From an uncultured Poribacteria bacterium (lineage in GTDB: Bacteria; Poribacteria; WGA-4E; WGA-3G), in assembly GCA_951828515.1 (NCBI GenBank), contig OX639992.1:4876217-4940216 (forward strand): a DNA stretch of 64,000 nucleotides, given 5' to 3'. Of this stretch, positions 35,502-44,791 are shown one piece after another. The notes under the pieces were generated by a model. The model had not been told where the DNA came from, did no database searches, and was given only the letters and a program-made list of their open reading frames with translations. A program made the position numbers and the translations under genes. The first letter of the stretch is position 1. Every line of letters starts with the position of its first letter.

Positions 35502-35720
35502 TTCTTATCTTCATTTTCAGAGTAACTTTTTAGAAATTGTCCAGCAAAACCATCGAAAACCCAGTCATCGCCTACGTTCACAGCTTTTTTTAAATCCACC
35601 CTTTTTCAGAGTTTACTCTGAATCCTCTGAAACTCACAACATCAGCAAAAACACCACAATCCTGAAAATCCTTGAATCCTGTGAATCCTGATTCTGACGA
35701 ATGAGCCATCTACGAAAGCC

Positions 35721-35749
35721 TTGACATGCACCGCACTTTCTGATACAGT
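35721..35749 (+). promoter_or_regulatory. Promoter of the candidate selenoprotein, leaderless
   Basis: TTGACA (35721-35726), 17-base spacer, TACAGT (35744-35749). The ATG at 35756 is seven bases downstream, at the expected transcription start, and no ribosome site is present. Confidence 0.65.
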
Positions 35750-35755
35750 ATACCC

Positions 35756-36253
35756 ATGCCACGGAAAAACAAAGTTCTCAACATCGGTGATACCGCGCCA
35801 CCATTCACGCTCCCATCACATCAACGCGGAGAAGTATCGCTCGAAACGTATCACGGGACACACCACGTCGTCCTAACCTTTTTTCGGGGGACGTGGTGAC
35901 CGAACAGCCGTCGTCAGTTGGCGGCTGTGCAAGAAAACGTCGCAGGCTACGCCGCATACGTAGCCACCCCGCTCGCCATTGCCGGGCAGTGGCCCCGTGA
36001 ACTTCGAGGCTATGCCGAGAAAAACGGTATCACATTCCCGCTACTGGTAGATAAAACAAGAGACATCATCAGAAGCTACGGTGTCTACCACTGGCTCAGC
36101 TTAGAGGCTTACAACATCGCGCGTCCGGCAACATTCATCATTGACAAGACAGGGATTATTAAATATATGTACATCGGTTCGCATCAATTCGACCTCGCAA
36201 AGCAGTCAGAAATCCTCGAATCCCTGAAAGAGATCGCCGCGCCGCAAAAATGA
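35756..36253 (+). CDS. Peroxiredoxin-like (AhpC/TSA) candidate selenoprotein, UGA = Sec48
   Basis: Read through one in-frame TGA (35897-35899), the gene encodes 165 residues of an AhpC/TSA-type thioredoxin fold: IGDTAPPFTLPSHQRGEVSL, then VVLTFFRGTW-U-PNSRRQLAAV, then FPLLVDKTRDIIRSYGVY and ARPATFIIDKTGIIKYMYIG. Homologues have Cys at the TGA position (FFRGTWCPxCR), so the stop replaces exactly the peroxidatic residue; the usual second Cys is Ser51. Both sides of the TGA are intact, with no frameshift, and a hairpin follows at once. Sec48 would reduce peroxides or disulfides. The alternative is a single nonsense mutation in a Cys-type gene. Confidence 0.75.
35904..35928 (+). promoter_or_regulatory. 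SECIS-like hairpin following the in-frame UGA
   Basis: ACAGCCG (35904-35910) pairs perfectly with CGGCTGT (35922-35928); a U-G and a C-G pair can extend the stem, leaving the apical loop GTCAGTT with G at its first position, as bacterial SECIS loops require. The loop begins 13 bases after the UGA, slightly nearer than the usual 16-37. Confidence 0.6.
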
Positions 36254-36255
36254 TT

Positions 36256-36283
36256 TTGACTTCTCATCAAAATGTGATATAAT
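36256..36283 (+). promoter_or_regulatory. Promoter of the riboflavin operon
   Basis: TTGACT (36256-36261), 16-base spacer, TATAAT (36278-36283) with an extended TGA before it. About 30 bases of leader precede ribD, so there is no room for an FMN riboswitch. Confidence 0.75.
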
Positions 36284-36321
36284 TTAAAAAATAGACTTTC
36301 GGGTGTAGATAACACATCGCC

Positions 36322-37422
36322 ATGGACGAAACACACATAGCCTTTATGCAACGCGCACTGGATTTAGCACGGCAGGCAAAAGGACGCACGAGTCCCAACC
36401 CGCTCGTCGGTGCCGTCATTGTAAAAGACGGAAAGGTTATCGGTGAAGGGTATCACCAGAAAGCGGGATCCCCACACGCCGAAGTCCATGCGTTGAACGC
36501 CGCCGGTGAGGACGCCAAAGGCGCAACGCTTTACACAACACTTGAGCCGTGTTGCCATTGGGGACGGACACCCCCCTGCACAGAGGCACTCATCCGCGCA
36601 GGTATCGCGCACGTCTACGTCGCAGACGGCGATCCGAATCCGAAGGTCGCTGGTAAGGGGGTTCAGCAACTCCAAGATGCCGGCATAAACGTCCATGTAG
36701 GTGTCCACAGACAAAAAGCGTCAGACCTAAACGAGGTGCATCGGAAATATATTCAGACCGGTAGACCGTTTGTAATCCTCAAAACCGCTATGAGCCTCGA
36801 CGGGAAAATCGCCACCGCTTCTGGGGAATCGCAATGGATTACGTCCGAAGCATCAAGGCAGCGGGGACACGAAATTCGGGATACCGTAGATGCGATCCTC
36901 GTCGGTAGAGGGACAGTCGCAAGCGATAATCCTACACTAACGACACGGCTTCAGGACAGAGAAGGACAAGACGCAACCCGAATTGTGTTAGATTCGCACG
37001 GGAGAACGCACACGGATGCACGCATCTTCAACGCCGAAAGCGAGGCGGGTGTTATCGTGGCAGTAACGCCAACGGCACCCTCTGAAAATATTGATGCTCT
37101 CGAAAAGGCGGGCGCGGAAGTGATAACCGTTCCAGACGCACACAGTAAGGTCTGTTTCAAGCATTTGATGGAAATATTGGGGAAACGTGAAATAACAAGC
37201 GTCCTCATAGAAGGTGGCAGCGAAATCAATGCCTCAGCACTCGCCGCAGAGGTCGTGGACAAAGTTATGTGCTTCATCGCACCGAAACTCATCGGCGGAC
37301 AGAACGCACCTGGACCGATCGGGGGTGTAGGAATCCGAAGTTTAACCGAGGCAGTGAACCTACAGCGAGTAAGCATCACACCGATTGCTGAGCACGACTT
37401 TCTAATTGAAGGGTATCTATAG
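36322..37422 (+). CDS. ribD: Bifunctional riboflavin deaminase-reductase
   Basis: The N-terminal cytidine-deaminase-like domain shows HAEVHAL (His52) and PCCHWGRTPPC (Cys77, Cys86), the zinc ligands and catalytic Glu54 of the pyrimidine deaminase. The C-terminal reductase domain begins at about residue 150 (RPFVILKTAMSLDGKIAT) and includes LIEGGSEINASAL. Together they convert the GTP cyclohydrolase II product to the ribitylamino-uracil precursor. 366 residues is the normal size. It is followed after one base by ribE. Confidence 0.95.
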   Translation: MDETHIAFMQRALDLARQAKGRTSPNPLVGAVIVKDGKVIGEGYHQKAGSPHAEVHALNAAGEDAKGATLYTTLEPCCHWGRTPPCTEALIRAGIAHVYVADGDPNPKVAGKGVQQLQDAGINVHVGVHRQKASDLNEVHRKYIQTGRPFVILKTAMSLDGKIATASGESQWITSEASRQRGHEIRDTVDAILVGRGTVASDNPTLTTRLQDREGQDATRIVLDSHGRTHTDARIFNAESEAGVIVAVTPTAPSENIDALEKAGAEVITVPDAHSKVCFKHLMEILGKREITSVLIEGGSEINASALAAEVVDKVMCFIAPKLIGGQNAPGPIGGVGIRSLTEAVNLQRVSITPIAEHDFLIEGYL

Positions 37423-37423
37423 C

Positions 37424-38095
37424 ATGTTCACCGGGATCGTCGAAGAACTCGGAACGATTAGAAGTATTCAGGTTAAATCGCAAGATGCGACGCTTGAGAT
37501 TCAGGCGACCGATGTTCTCAGTGATGCGAAAGTCGGTGACAGCATCGCCATTGACGGTGCCTGTCTGACGATCCGTTTCCTTACATCGGAAACATTCACC
37601 GTGGATGCATCCGCTGAGACCTTGCGCCGCACAACCTTGGGTGAACGGAAGGTAGGAGAGCACGTCAATTTAGAGCGTTCACTCCGGCTCAGCGATAGAT
37701 TAGGCGGACACCTCGTACTCGGACACGTTGATGAGGTCGCGACAATCCGCTCGTGGAAAGATGAGGGTGACGCCTCTGTGATGCAGATAACAATGAGTCG
37801 CACCGCCAGACCGTATGTCGCATACAAAGGATCCATCACAGTTGACGGTGTCAGTTTAACTGTATCAAATGTACACGCGGATGCCTTTGAAGTCACGCTG
37901 ATTCCACACACAAAAGACGTTACGACCTTCGGAACGAAACGGACAGGTGATACGGTTAACCTCGAAGTCGACATCGTCGCGCGTTATCTCGAAACGCTGT
38001 TAAAAAATACCGAAGAGGAGACGGAGTTGCATAAACAATCCTCTTCTGAAACCCTTAATTTAAGCTTTTTAGCGAAACACGGTTATATCGATTAA
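37424..38095 (+). CDS. ribE: Riboflavin synthase, alpha chain
   Basis: The start is the ATG at 37424, one base after the ribD stop, giving the canonical MFTGIVEELGTI. The two internally repeated lumazine-binding domains are visible: GACLTIRFL near residue 47 and SITVDGVSLTV near 144. The trimeric enzyme dismutates two lumazine molecules into riboflavin. The 223-residue length is typical; the last 25 residues extend slightly past the core. Confidence 0.95.
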   Translation: MFTGIVEELGTIRSIQVKSQDATLEIQATDVLSDAKVGDSIAIDGACLTIRFLTSETFTVDASAETLRRTTLGERKVGEHVNLERSLRLSDRLGGHLVLGHVDEVATIRSWKDEGDASVMQITMSRTARPYVAYKGSITVDGVSLTVSNVHADAFEVTLIPHTKDVTTFGTKRTGDTVNLEVDIVARYLETLLKNTEEETELHKQSSSETLNLSFLAKHGYID

Positions 38096-38254
38096 ATGGT
38101 TTTCAGCACGGGTTGCTGCACAATCCTTTCAGTTTTCAGTCATTGTTAAGAGGTTTTCGTTTAACAAAGGTTTCCTCTTGTTACCGATAACTGAAGACCG
38201 ATAACCATTAAATCACATAAGGCGTCATTTAACGCTTGGCGTATCATTAAAAAA
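38096..38254. repeat. Imperfect palindromic repeat between ribE and ribBA
   Basis: Contains the family core TTAAGAGGTTTTCGTTTAACA and AACTGAAGACCGATAACC-type units, which fold back on each other. No FMN riboswitch motif was found. Confidence 0.55.
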
Positions 38255-39487
38255 ATGTCAGACACATTTAATACCATTCCTGAAGCACTCTCTGCAATCC
38301 GAGACGGTGAAATGATCATCGTCATTGATGACCCCGATCGCGAAAACGAAGGCGATCTCATCATGGCGGCAGAAAAAGTGACAGCAGAGCGGATCAATTT
38401 CATGGCGAAATTCGGCAGAGGGTTGATATGCCTACCGACCTGTTCAGAACGCCTTGCCGAACTTGAACTCCACCCTATGGTAGCATCCAACACGGCGCAA
38501 ATGCAGACCGCCTTCACTGTCACCATCGATGCGAAAGAGGTGACGACCGGTATCTCCGCACAAGAACGCGCCTATACCATCCTAAAATTCGTTGAGTCCA
38601 ACGCTGAACCCGCAGATTTCGTCCGTCCCGGACACATCTTCCCCTTAGAAGCGAAACCGGGAGGCGTCCTCCGGCGCGCAGGACATACCGAAGCCACTGT
38701 CGATTTAGCGCGAATGGCAGGGCTATACCCAGCGGGTGTCCTCTGTGAGATACTCAACGAAGACGGCAGCATGGCACGCGTCCCTGAACTCATGGAATTC
38801 GCCGCACAACACCAGCTCATAATCATCACGATCGCTGACCTCATCGCATACCGGCGTGAAACAGAAACACTGATCCGACGCGTCGCAACCGCTGATATAC
38901 CAACCGCACACGGTGAGTTCAAACTCTACGCCTATGAAAGCACCGATACAGGTGGCGAAACCGTCGAGGCGGATAAAACACATATCGCACTCACGAAAGG
39001 CGATCTTACCGATCCGGCACCACTCTTAGTCCGAGTCCATTCGCAATGTCTCACCGGTGATGTCTTCGGTTCCCTCAGATGCGATTGCGGTGAACAACTC
39101 GAAATCGCACTGAAAACCATCGAGCAGGAAGGCAGAGGTGTCCTTGTCTACATGCGACAAGAAGGCAGAGGGATGGGACTCAAAGAGAAACTCAGGGCAT
39201 ATCAGTTGCAGGACAACGATGGGTTAGACACCGTCGAAGCGAATGAACATCTTGGGTTCCCCGCAGATTTGCGAGATTACGGCATCGGGGCACAGATATT
39301 AGCCGATTTAGGCGTTCAGAAAATGCGATTGATGACAAACAATCCGCAGAAAGTTACAGGATTGTCAGGACACGGACTTGAAATCGTCGAGCGCATCCCG
39401 TTGCAAACCAAGCCGAATGCATTTAACCGCCGATATTTAGAAACAAAACGTTCCAAACTCGGCCACCTCCTCCTACATGAGGAATAA
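38255..39487 (+). CDS. ribBA: Bifunctional DHBP synthase / GTP cyclohydrolase II
   Basis: Residues 1-200 are 3,4-dihydroxy-2-butanone-4-phosphate synthase ([19 protein letters not shown], then [20 protein letters not shown]... shown as RPGHIFPL and [14 protein letters not shown]). Residues about 215-410 are GTP cyclohydrolase II with the zinc site [20 protein letters not shown] and [13 protein letters not shown]. It provides both substrates of the lumazine branch. No Shine-Dalgarno site is present; the ATG follows an A-rich tract. Confidence 0.95.
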   Translation: MSDTFNTIPEALSAIRDGEMIIVIDDPDRENEGDLIMAAEKVTAERINFMAKFGRGLICLPTCSERLAELELHPMVASNTAQMQTAFTVTIDAKEVTTGISAQERAYTILKFVESNAEPADFVRPGHIFPLEAKPGGVLRRAGHTEATVDLARMAGLYPAGVLCEILNEDGSMARVPELMEFAAQHQLIIITIADLIAYRRETETLIRRVATADIPTAHGEFKLYAYESTDTGGETVEADKTHIALTKGDLTDPAPLLVRVHSQCLTGDVFGSLRCDCGEQLEIALKTIEQEGRGVLVYMRQEGRGMGLKEKLRAYQLQDNDGLDTVEANEHLGFPADLRDYGIGAQILADLGVQKMRLMTNNPQKVTGLSGHGLEIVERIPLQTKPNAFNRRYLETKRSKLGHLLLHEE

Positions 39488-39494
39488 TACAGAA

Positions 39495-39533
39495 TGGAGA
39501 ATGTAGGGGCAGCCCTTGTGGCTGCCCTCCGAT
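39495..39533. repeat. GGGGCAGCC hairpin repeat before ribH
   Basis: GTAGGGGCAGCCCTTGTGGC continuing TGCCCT forms a hairpin (GGGCAGCC with GGCTGCCC) ending 7 bases before the ribH start. It could attenuate or stabilise the message. Confidence 0.55.
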
Positions 39534-39539
39534 AAAAAT

Positions 39540-40019
39540 ATGCCAAACGTCTATGAAGGACATTTCCTCGGCGAAGGTCTCACGTTCGGTATTATCGTCA
39601 GTCGATTCAATAGTTTCGTTACCGAAAAACTCCTCGCTGGCGCCCTCGATGCTCTCAAGCGACACGGCGTCGATTTGGACGATGTCGATGTTTTCTGGAC
39701 CCCCGGTGCCTTTGAAATCCCCGGAATCGCTAAACGCCTCGCAGAGAGCAAACGTTATGACGCTCTCCTCTGCCTCGGGGCAGTTATCCGAGGAGCGACC
39801 CCCCATTTTGATTATGTCGCCGCCGAAAGCGCGAAAGGAATCGCCAACGTCTCATTCAACACCAACATTCCCGTTATCTACGGGGTCATCACCACAGATA
39901 CAATAGAACAAGCACTTGAACGTGCCGGCATCAAGGCAGGGAACAAAGGTTCTGAAGCCGCTATCGCTGGAATCGAGACAGCCAACCTTTATAAAACCGT
40001 CGAAAAAGTGACTACATGA
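39540..40019 (+). CDS. ribH: 6,7-dimethyl-8-ribityllumazine synthase
   Basis: I start at the ATG at 39540, giving [20 protein letters not shown] and a 159-residue protein of normal size. [30 protein letters not shown] (with the catalytic-region His) and [20 protein letters not shown] are family signatures. The enzyme joins the ribitylamino-uracil and the butanone phosphate; it usually forms a 60-subunit shell or a pentamer. It is the last riboflavin gene of the cluster. Confidence 0.95.
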   Translation: MPNVYEGHFLGEGLTFGIIVSRFNSFVTEKLLAGALDALKRHGVDLDDVDVFWTPGAFEIPGIAKRLAESKRYDALLCLGAVIRGATPHFDYVAAESAKGIANVSFNTNIPVIYGVITTDTIEQALERAGIKAGNKGSEAAIAGIETANLYKTVEKVTT

Positions 40020-40175
40020 ATTATCTGTTATCGGTTTGCCTCGCAGTGTCCCGTAAGTCTCTATAGTCCAGCACAGAGTTGTCAATCGCTCGTGTGGCAT
40101 TGGCAATCGTTTGCAACTGCTGCAACGATCTCTTAACTGAAAACTGAAAACTGATAACTGATAACTATAAAAAAC

Positions 40176-40796
40176 ATGATTGCAATTATAGATTACGAAG
40201 CGGGGAACCTGACGAGTGTGGCGCGTGCCTTGACATACCTCGGCTATAAAAACGAGATTACGTCCGCCGCTGAAACGATACTTGATGCTGAACGCGTGAT
40301 TTTTCCCGGCGTCGGTGCCGCAAAAGCCACAATGCAAACATTACAGAAACGCGGACTGAACGAGGTCCTCAAAGACTTCTTCCAAACTGGCAAACCGATG
40401 CTCGGTATCTGTATCGGTATCCAGGTTCTCTTTGAACACAGCGAAGAAGAGGATGCCGAATGCTTAAATCTTCTACCCGGATGTGTAAAAAAATATCCAG
40501 CGACAGATACAGAAACACAAACTGAGACGCTCAAGGTCCCACAAATCGGTTGGAACGAAGTGTATCAGACGAAACCCCACGCAATCTTTGACAATGTTCC
40601 GAATCCCGCACACTTCTATTTCGTCAATTCCTATTATCCGGAGCCAGCGTCGGATGACATTGTGATCGGAAGGACGAAGTATGGACTTGAATTTTGCAGC
40701 GCGATTGCTCAAGACAATCTCATCGCAACACAGTTCCACCTTGAAAAAAGTGGGCGCGTCGGGCTAAAGATGCTCAATAACTTTCTAAAAGAATAG
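40176..40796 (+). CDS. hisH: Imidazole glycerol phosphate synthase, glutaminase subunit
   Basis: A class I glutamine amidotransferase of 206 residues: nucleophile Cys79 in MLGICIGIQVLFEHSEE, and His188/Glu190 in QFHLEKSG. The start MIAIIDYEAGNLTSVARAL is characteristic of HisH. It supplies ammonia to HisF for imidazole glycerol phosphate. No other his gene is adjacent, so it is separated from its partner. The gap before it (40020-40175) holds an ACTGATAACTG-type palindromic repeat. Confidence 0.9.
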   Translation: MIAIIDYEAGNLTSVARALTYLGYKNEITSAAETILDAERVIFPGVGAAKATMQTLQKRGLNEVLKDFFQTGKPMLGICIGIQVLFEHSEEEDAECLNLLPGCVKKYPATDTETQTETLKVPQIGWNEVYQTKPHAIFDNVPNPAHFYFVNSYYPEPASDDIVIGRTKYGLEFCSAIAQDNLIATQFHLEKSGRVGLKMLNNFLKE

Positions 40797-40885
40797 CCAT
40801 CAGCAAATTGGCTATCCGCAAAGAGGTGTTCTGCTGAATCTATCCTCTCTTTCTGATTGCTGATTGCTGACCGCTGATTGCCGTA
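40797..40885. repeat. Imperfect palindromic repeat before the kinase gene
   Basis: AGCCATCAGCAAATTGGCTA at one end and TGATTGCTGACCGCTGATTG at the other surround a AGAGGTG...CCTCTCTTT core; same family as at 42500 and 44043. Confidence 0.55.
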
Positions 40886-40890
40886 AAAAG

Positions 40891-42462
40891 ATGCTAACGT
40901 TCTTTCTCGCACTCTTCGTGCTTCTCATTAACGTCAGTACACACCTGTTTCAGGTATCGGAATATTATCCAGCGATAAGCCACTGCTACTACGGGGTGAT
41001 CGTCCTTTCAGTTCTCTACATGAAACCTCGCGGACAGAACATTCTGTTCGGCATCACGACCATAGCCAATTGGATTTACGTCTTCCGCTATCCGAAACAT
41101 ACTGAAAGCATTATCATAGCACTGCTCTATCCGTTCGTCGTCTACGGCGTTATCCGCATTATCCGTCACTTCCAAACCCAGAGGCGCAGTGGGGTCGAAC
41201 AGATAGAAGAGATAAACAGCGTTAACGCAAATTTAGAGAAACAGGTAAGAGACATCTCCACGCTCTTTGAGGTGAGCCAGTCAGCGAACACCAACCTCGA
41301 TCTGGAAGGACTCTTTCAGCGTATCATTGAAATTCTTTCTAAGCGACTCGGTATCTATCGCGGGGCTTTGCATCTCTATGAAAACGGGAAGGTCGTTACC
41401 TCCACAGAAGCCGTTTTAGGACTCACCCCAGCGGAGATGAAACGTGGTACTGATGATCAGATGGAAGACATCCAGAAACAGGTACTCGCGTCAGGAAAAG
41501 CGATCGGCGTTCCGCAAACCCGAAGCCCACGCAGCTACGTCAAACTCTTTGAGCCGGAACGGGTTGAATCCAAAGACGTGATCGCCTTTTGGTGCATCCC
41601 GATTATCGTCGAAGAAAACGTCATCGGTACACTGACGATAGACAAAGCCTCAGACGAATTTTCCCCAGAGGACGACCGGCGGCTCTTGACAATCATCGCC
41701 TCCATTATCGCACAGCGCGTCAAAATCCAACAGACAATCGACGCACTCGTTGAATCTGAACGGATGGCGACCCTCGGTCGATTGGTCAGAACGATAGCAC
41801 ACGAGGTCCGAAACCCTTTAGGGAGCATCCGACTCGGCACACAGCTCCTCCAACACAGCGACGTAGAGTTCGGTTCAAAAATCGAAACCTATTCCGAAAA
41901 CGTCCAACTCTCTCAAAATGAGATTAATGAATACACAGGTATCATTATAAAAGAGGTGGACAGGCTGAACCGATTCATTGAACAATTACTCGCCTTCAGC
42001 AAGCCTACGATGGAAGTCGCAAAACGCTGCGACATCCATCAACTGCTTGATAGTAGCCTCGCTATCTGCCGACCAGAGTTGGAGATTCGCGCCACCACAG
42101 TCATCACGCAATATGGCGACTGCCCAGAGGTCAATGTAAATGAGGACGGGATCACACAGGTGCTTCTCAATCTATTTTACAACGCCATAGAAGCCATGGA
42201 CACAGACGGAACTTTGGCAATTCAGACGGAATACGTCTCAGAAACGGGAATCGTGCATGTCCGAGTTCAAGATGACGGACCCGGAATTTCACCTGAAGAT
42301 ATACCGATGCTGTTCGATCCGTTCTACACCACTAAACAGAAAGGGACAGGATTGGGACTTTACATCAGCCAAAAAATTCTCGCTGAACACCGAGGTAGCA
42401 TTGAAGTCGATGCGAACCTCGAAGTCGGTACAGCGTTTGTTATGTCCCTCCCGGCTAATTAA
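40891..42462 (+). CDS. Membrane sensor histidine kinase with GAF domain
   Basis: From the ATG at 40891 the 523-residue protein has three or four N-terminal membrane segments (about residues 1-90), a coiled linker, a GAF domain (about 130-290, like those of NifA-type sensors), a HisKA helix with phospho-acceptor His304 in IAHEVRNPLGSIRLG, and a HATPase domain with NLFYNAIEAM (N box), DDGPGI (G1) and GTGLGLYI (G2). It lies directly before an NtrC-family regulator, which is its likely partner. The signal sensed is unknown. Confidence 0.9.
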   Translation: MLTFFLALFVLLINVSTHLFQVSEYYPAISHCYYGVIVLSVLYMKPRGQNILFGITTIANWIYVFRYPKHTESIIIALLYPFVVYGVIRIIRHFQTQRRSGVEQIEEINSVNANLEKQVRDISTLFEVSQSANTNLDLEGLFQRIIEILSKRLGIYRGALHLYENGKVVTSTEAVLGLTPAEMKRGTDDQMEDIQKQVLASGKAIGVPQTRSPRSYVKLFEPERVESKDVIAFWCIPIIVEENVIGTLTIDKASDEFSPEDDRRLLTIIASIIAQRVKIQQTIDALVESERMATLGRLVRTIAHEVRNPLGSIRLGTQLLQHSDVEFGSKIETYSENVQLSQNEINEYTGIIIKEVDRLNRFIEQLLAFSKPTMEVAKRCDIHQLLDSSLAICRPELEIRATTVITQYGDCPEVNVNEDGITQVLLNLFYNAIEAMDTDGTLAIQTEYVSETGIVHVRVQDDGPGISPEDIPMLFDPFYTTKQKGTGLGLYISQKILAEHRGSIEVDANLEVGTAFVMSLPAN

Positions 42463-42499
42463 CTGCTTGTGGACGTGTCCTTCACACTCACAACGCAAC

Positions 42500-42612
42500 A
42501 GAGGAGATAGTCATCAGTTTTCAGTTAAGAACTACCTTATGGTGGTTACCATAAACTCGATTGTTACAACACACCTCTTCCACTGACTGCTGACTGCTGA
42601 TGACTGACAACT
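42500..42612. repeat. Imperfect palindromic repeat before the NtrC-type gene
   Basis: TAGTCATCAGTTTTCAGTTA on the left and ACTGACTGCTGACTGCTGAT on the right fold back; a CCTTATGGTGGTTACCATAA hairpin lies between. Confidence 0.55.
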
Positions 42613-42620
42613 ATTAAAAA

Positions 42621-44042
42621 ATGTCAAATCTTGTGCTGATTGCTGACGATGACGACAGTCTCCGACAAATACTCGCCGCGACACTTCAGAGAGCCGGGTA
42701 TGAGACGCTCAAAGCCCGAAATGGGGCGGAGACGCTTGCCTGCCTCAAGGAAACGAACGCCGATGTCATTCTACTCGATATTTGGTTAGGGGATGCCAAC
42801 GGAATTGAACTCATTGAAGATATTCGGGGCTACAACAGCACCGCCTCCATTATTATAATCACTGCACACGGAACCACACAAACCGCTATTGACGCCGCAA
42901 AGCAACGCGCCTACGGATACCTCACAAAACCGATCGATCAGCGGCAGTTGCTCGACCTCGTGACACGTGCCGCAGATGCCAGCAACCAAACGAAGAACGT
43001 CAAGACCGCCACACCCTCCATTGACGTTGAAGGACAGGGGAGAATGGTCGGTCAGAGTCCGGCGATGCAGGAGGTCTATCACAAGATCGGGCGCGCCGCT
43101 GTCAGTGACGAAACCGTCCTCGTTTTAGGTGAAAGCGGAACCGGTAAAGAACTTGTCGCCCAACTCATCCATCAAAATAGTGACCGAGCCGACAATCCCT
43201 TCGTGGTCGTCGATTGCGGTGCCATGCCTTCGAGCCTTATCGAGAGCGCGCTGTTTGGACACGTCAAAGGCGCATATACCGATGCACACACCGCAAGAAA
43301 GGGTAAATTCCAACAGGCAGACAGCGGAACTATTTTCCTCGATGAAATCGGTGAATTGCCGGTTGAAGTTCAGACCAAATTGTTGCGCGTCCTCCAAGAA
43401 CGAGAGGTCGAACCGATGGGCGGAACCGAGACGCACGCTGTTGATGTCAGAATCATCGCCGCAACCAACCAACGACTGGAAACCGCAATCGAGCAGAAAG
43501 CCTTCAGGGAGGATCTCTACTATCGTCTCAATGTTATCCCGATTTCCCTGCCGCCGCTCCGAGAACGAAAAGAGGACATACCAGAACTCATCAACCTGTT
43601 CACCCGCCGATTTGTCGAAGAATATCAACTGCCCAATATCGGCATCTCCGCGGAAGTTGCTAAACTTCTCACGGTACATGAGTGGCACGGGAACGTGCGT
43701 GAATTAGAAAATGCGATCAAGCGAGCGCTCGTGATGTGTTCAGGACAAATGTTGTTGCCTGAGCATTTCGATCTGATACTCAAAAAAGCGACACCCACCA
43801 GTGAGTCGGGAAATCTTGATACCCAAATTTATAATTTGCTTCAAACGCACGTTCAACACTACATGGAATCCGAAACATCGCCAGACGAACTTTACGCTGA
43901 AATCCGAGCACTCTTTGAGAAACCGCTCTTTAAAATCGTGCTTGAGCATACCAAAGGAAATCGGAGCAAAGCGTCAGACATCCTCGGCATTAACCGGAAT
44001 ACGCTCCATACAAAACTTGTTGAGTACAATCTCGTTTCTTAA
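42621..44042 (+). CDS. Sigma-54-dependent response regulator, NtrC family
   Basis: The 473-residue protein has a receiver domain (phospho-acceptor Asp53 in ILLDIWLGD), an AAA+ domain with Walker A GESGTGKE (about 170-177), Walker [11 protein letters not shown] and arginine fingers, and a C-terminal Fis-type helix-turn-helix ([20 protein letters not shown]). The sigma-54 contact loop reads GAYTDA (about 217-222) where GAFTGA is the rule. It would activate sigma-54 promoters on phosphorylation by the preceding kinase. The two microcompartment genes just downstream are candidate targets by position only. Confidence 0.92.
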   Translation: MSNLVLIADDDDSLRQILAATLQRAGYETLKARNGAETLACLKETNADVILLDIWLGDANGIELIEDIRGYNSTASIIIITAHGTTQTAIDAAKQRAYGYLTKPIDQRQLLDLVTRAADASNQTKNVKTATPSIDVEGQGRMVGQSPAMQEVYHKIGRAAVSDETVLVLGESGTGKELVAQLIHQNSDRADNPFVVVDCGAMPSSLIESALFGHVKGAYTDAHTARKGKFQQADSGTIFLDEIGELPVEVQTKLLRVLQEREVEPMGGTETHAVDVRIIAATNQRLETAIEQKAFREDLYYRLNVIPISLPPLRERKEDIPELINLFTRRFVEEYQLPNIGISAEVAKLLTVHEWHGNVRELENAIKRALVMCSGQMLLPEHFDLILKKATPTSESGNLDTQIYNLLQTHVQHYMESETSPDELYAEIRALFEKPLFKIVLEHTKGNRSKASDILGINRNTLHTKLVEYNLVS

Positions 44043-44195
44043 TGGCTGTCGGCAATCGGCTTTCAGCCATCAGTCATCAGAGGAGGAGTTTTCAGTTTTT
44101 AGTTTTCAGTTTCCAAAGAGCATTGTGGTGGAAAAATGTCTGCCACCGCTATACGAGTATCCGACTGCTGACAACTGACGGCTGACGGCTAATCA
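44043..44195. repeat. Imperfect palindromic repeat before the EutN genes
   Basis: GGCTGTCGGCAATCGGCTTT on the left and GACTGCTGACAACTGACGGC on the right with AGGAGGAG...CTGCCACC between; same repeat family. Confidence 0.55.
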
Positions 44196-44199
44196 AAAA

Positions 44200-44499
44200 A
44201 TGGATTTAGGAAAAGTTATTGGAACCGTCGTCGCAACTCGAAAAGATCCGAGTTTAGAAGGCACACGTCTTCTCATTGTGCAACCCTTAGACGAAAAACG
44301 CAACCCCATTTCTGAACCGCTCGTCGCTGTGGATACGCTACACGACGCAGGGGTCGGCGAAACTGTCTATTTCGTTACAGGTGGCGATGCAGTCAGTGTC
44401 ATCCCCGGTAAGCGGATGCCCGTCGATGTCGCCATTGTTGGCATCGTCGATTCTATTTCGTTGCTTGACCCACCAAGCACCCCTGAAACGGAGTCGTAA
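44200..44499 (+). CDS. EutN/CcmL-type microcompartment vertex protein 1
   Basis: A 99-residue BMC-P protein: MDLGKVIGTVVATRKDPSLE, then LLIVQPLD, VAVDTLHDAGVGETVYFVTGGDA and VDVAIVGIVDSI, the strand pattern of EutN/CcmL pentamers that cap the twelve vertices of bacterial microcompartment shells. No BMC-H hexamer gene or encapsulated enzyme is seen within the window, so the shell genes must be elsewhere. It is followed after four bases by a second homologue. Confidence 0.9.
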   Translation: MDLGKVIGTVVATRKDPSLEGTRLLIVQPLDEKRNPISEPLVAVDTLHDAGVGETVYFVTGGDAVSVIPGKRMPVDVAIVGIVDSISLLDPPSTPETES

Positions 44500-44503
44500 A
44501 AAA

Positions 44504-44791
44504 ATGTACATCGCCAAAGTAATCGGAAAAGTCGTTTCTATCGTTAAACATCCTGCTTATGAAAATCGTACACTACTGCTCATCCAACCGTTGAGCGTCA
44601 AATCCGAACTCGTTCGCACCCCAACGATTGCTATCGACTATGTCGGTGCCGGCGAAGGAGATACAGTGATAGTTGGTGCGGGTCCCGGTGTTGCCCAAGA
44701 GGTATTTGGCATTGAAGACGCACCTATCCGAGAACTCGTCATGGGGATTGTTGATCGGGTCGATATAACACTTCAGGAGGAACCACAATGA
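44504..44791 (+). CDS. EutN/CcmL-type microcompartment vertex protein 2
   Basis: Start at the ATG at 44504 (95 residues): MYIAKVIGKVVSIVKHPAYE, then LLLIQPLS, AIDYVGAGEGDTVIVGAGPG and VMGIVDRVDI. It is only moderately similar to vertex protein 1, so the pair are distinct paralogues that might occupy different shells or mix in one pentamer. Its stop overlaps the next start in ATGA, so the lipoprotein is translationally coupled. No Shine-Dalgarno site; an A-rich tract precedes the ATG. Confidence 0.9.
   Translation: MYIAKVIGKVVSIVKHPAYENRTLLLIQPLSVKSELVRTPTIAIDYVGAGEGDTVIVGAGPGVAQEVFGIEDAPIRELVMGIVDRVDITLQEEPQ

Noticed and set aside
35918-36253. Separate 111-residue protein starting after the TGA
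   Set aside because: It would lack the active-site loop and first strands of the fold, and no ribosome site precedes it; the sequence upstream of the TGA supplies exactly the missing part in the same frame.
36284-38254. FMN riboswitch controlling riboflavin genes
   Set aside because: The ribD leader is about 30 bases and the gap before ribBA is filled by a palindromic repeat; no conserved RFN motif was seen.
40095-40118. Sigma-54 promoter near hisH (TGGCAAT...TTTGCA)
   Set aside because: The GG-to-GC distance is one base short of the strict sigma-54 spacing, and it lies in repeat DNA.
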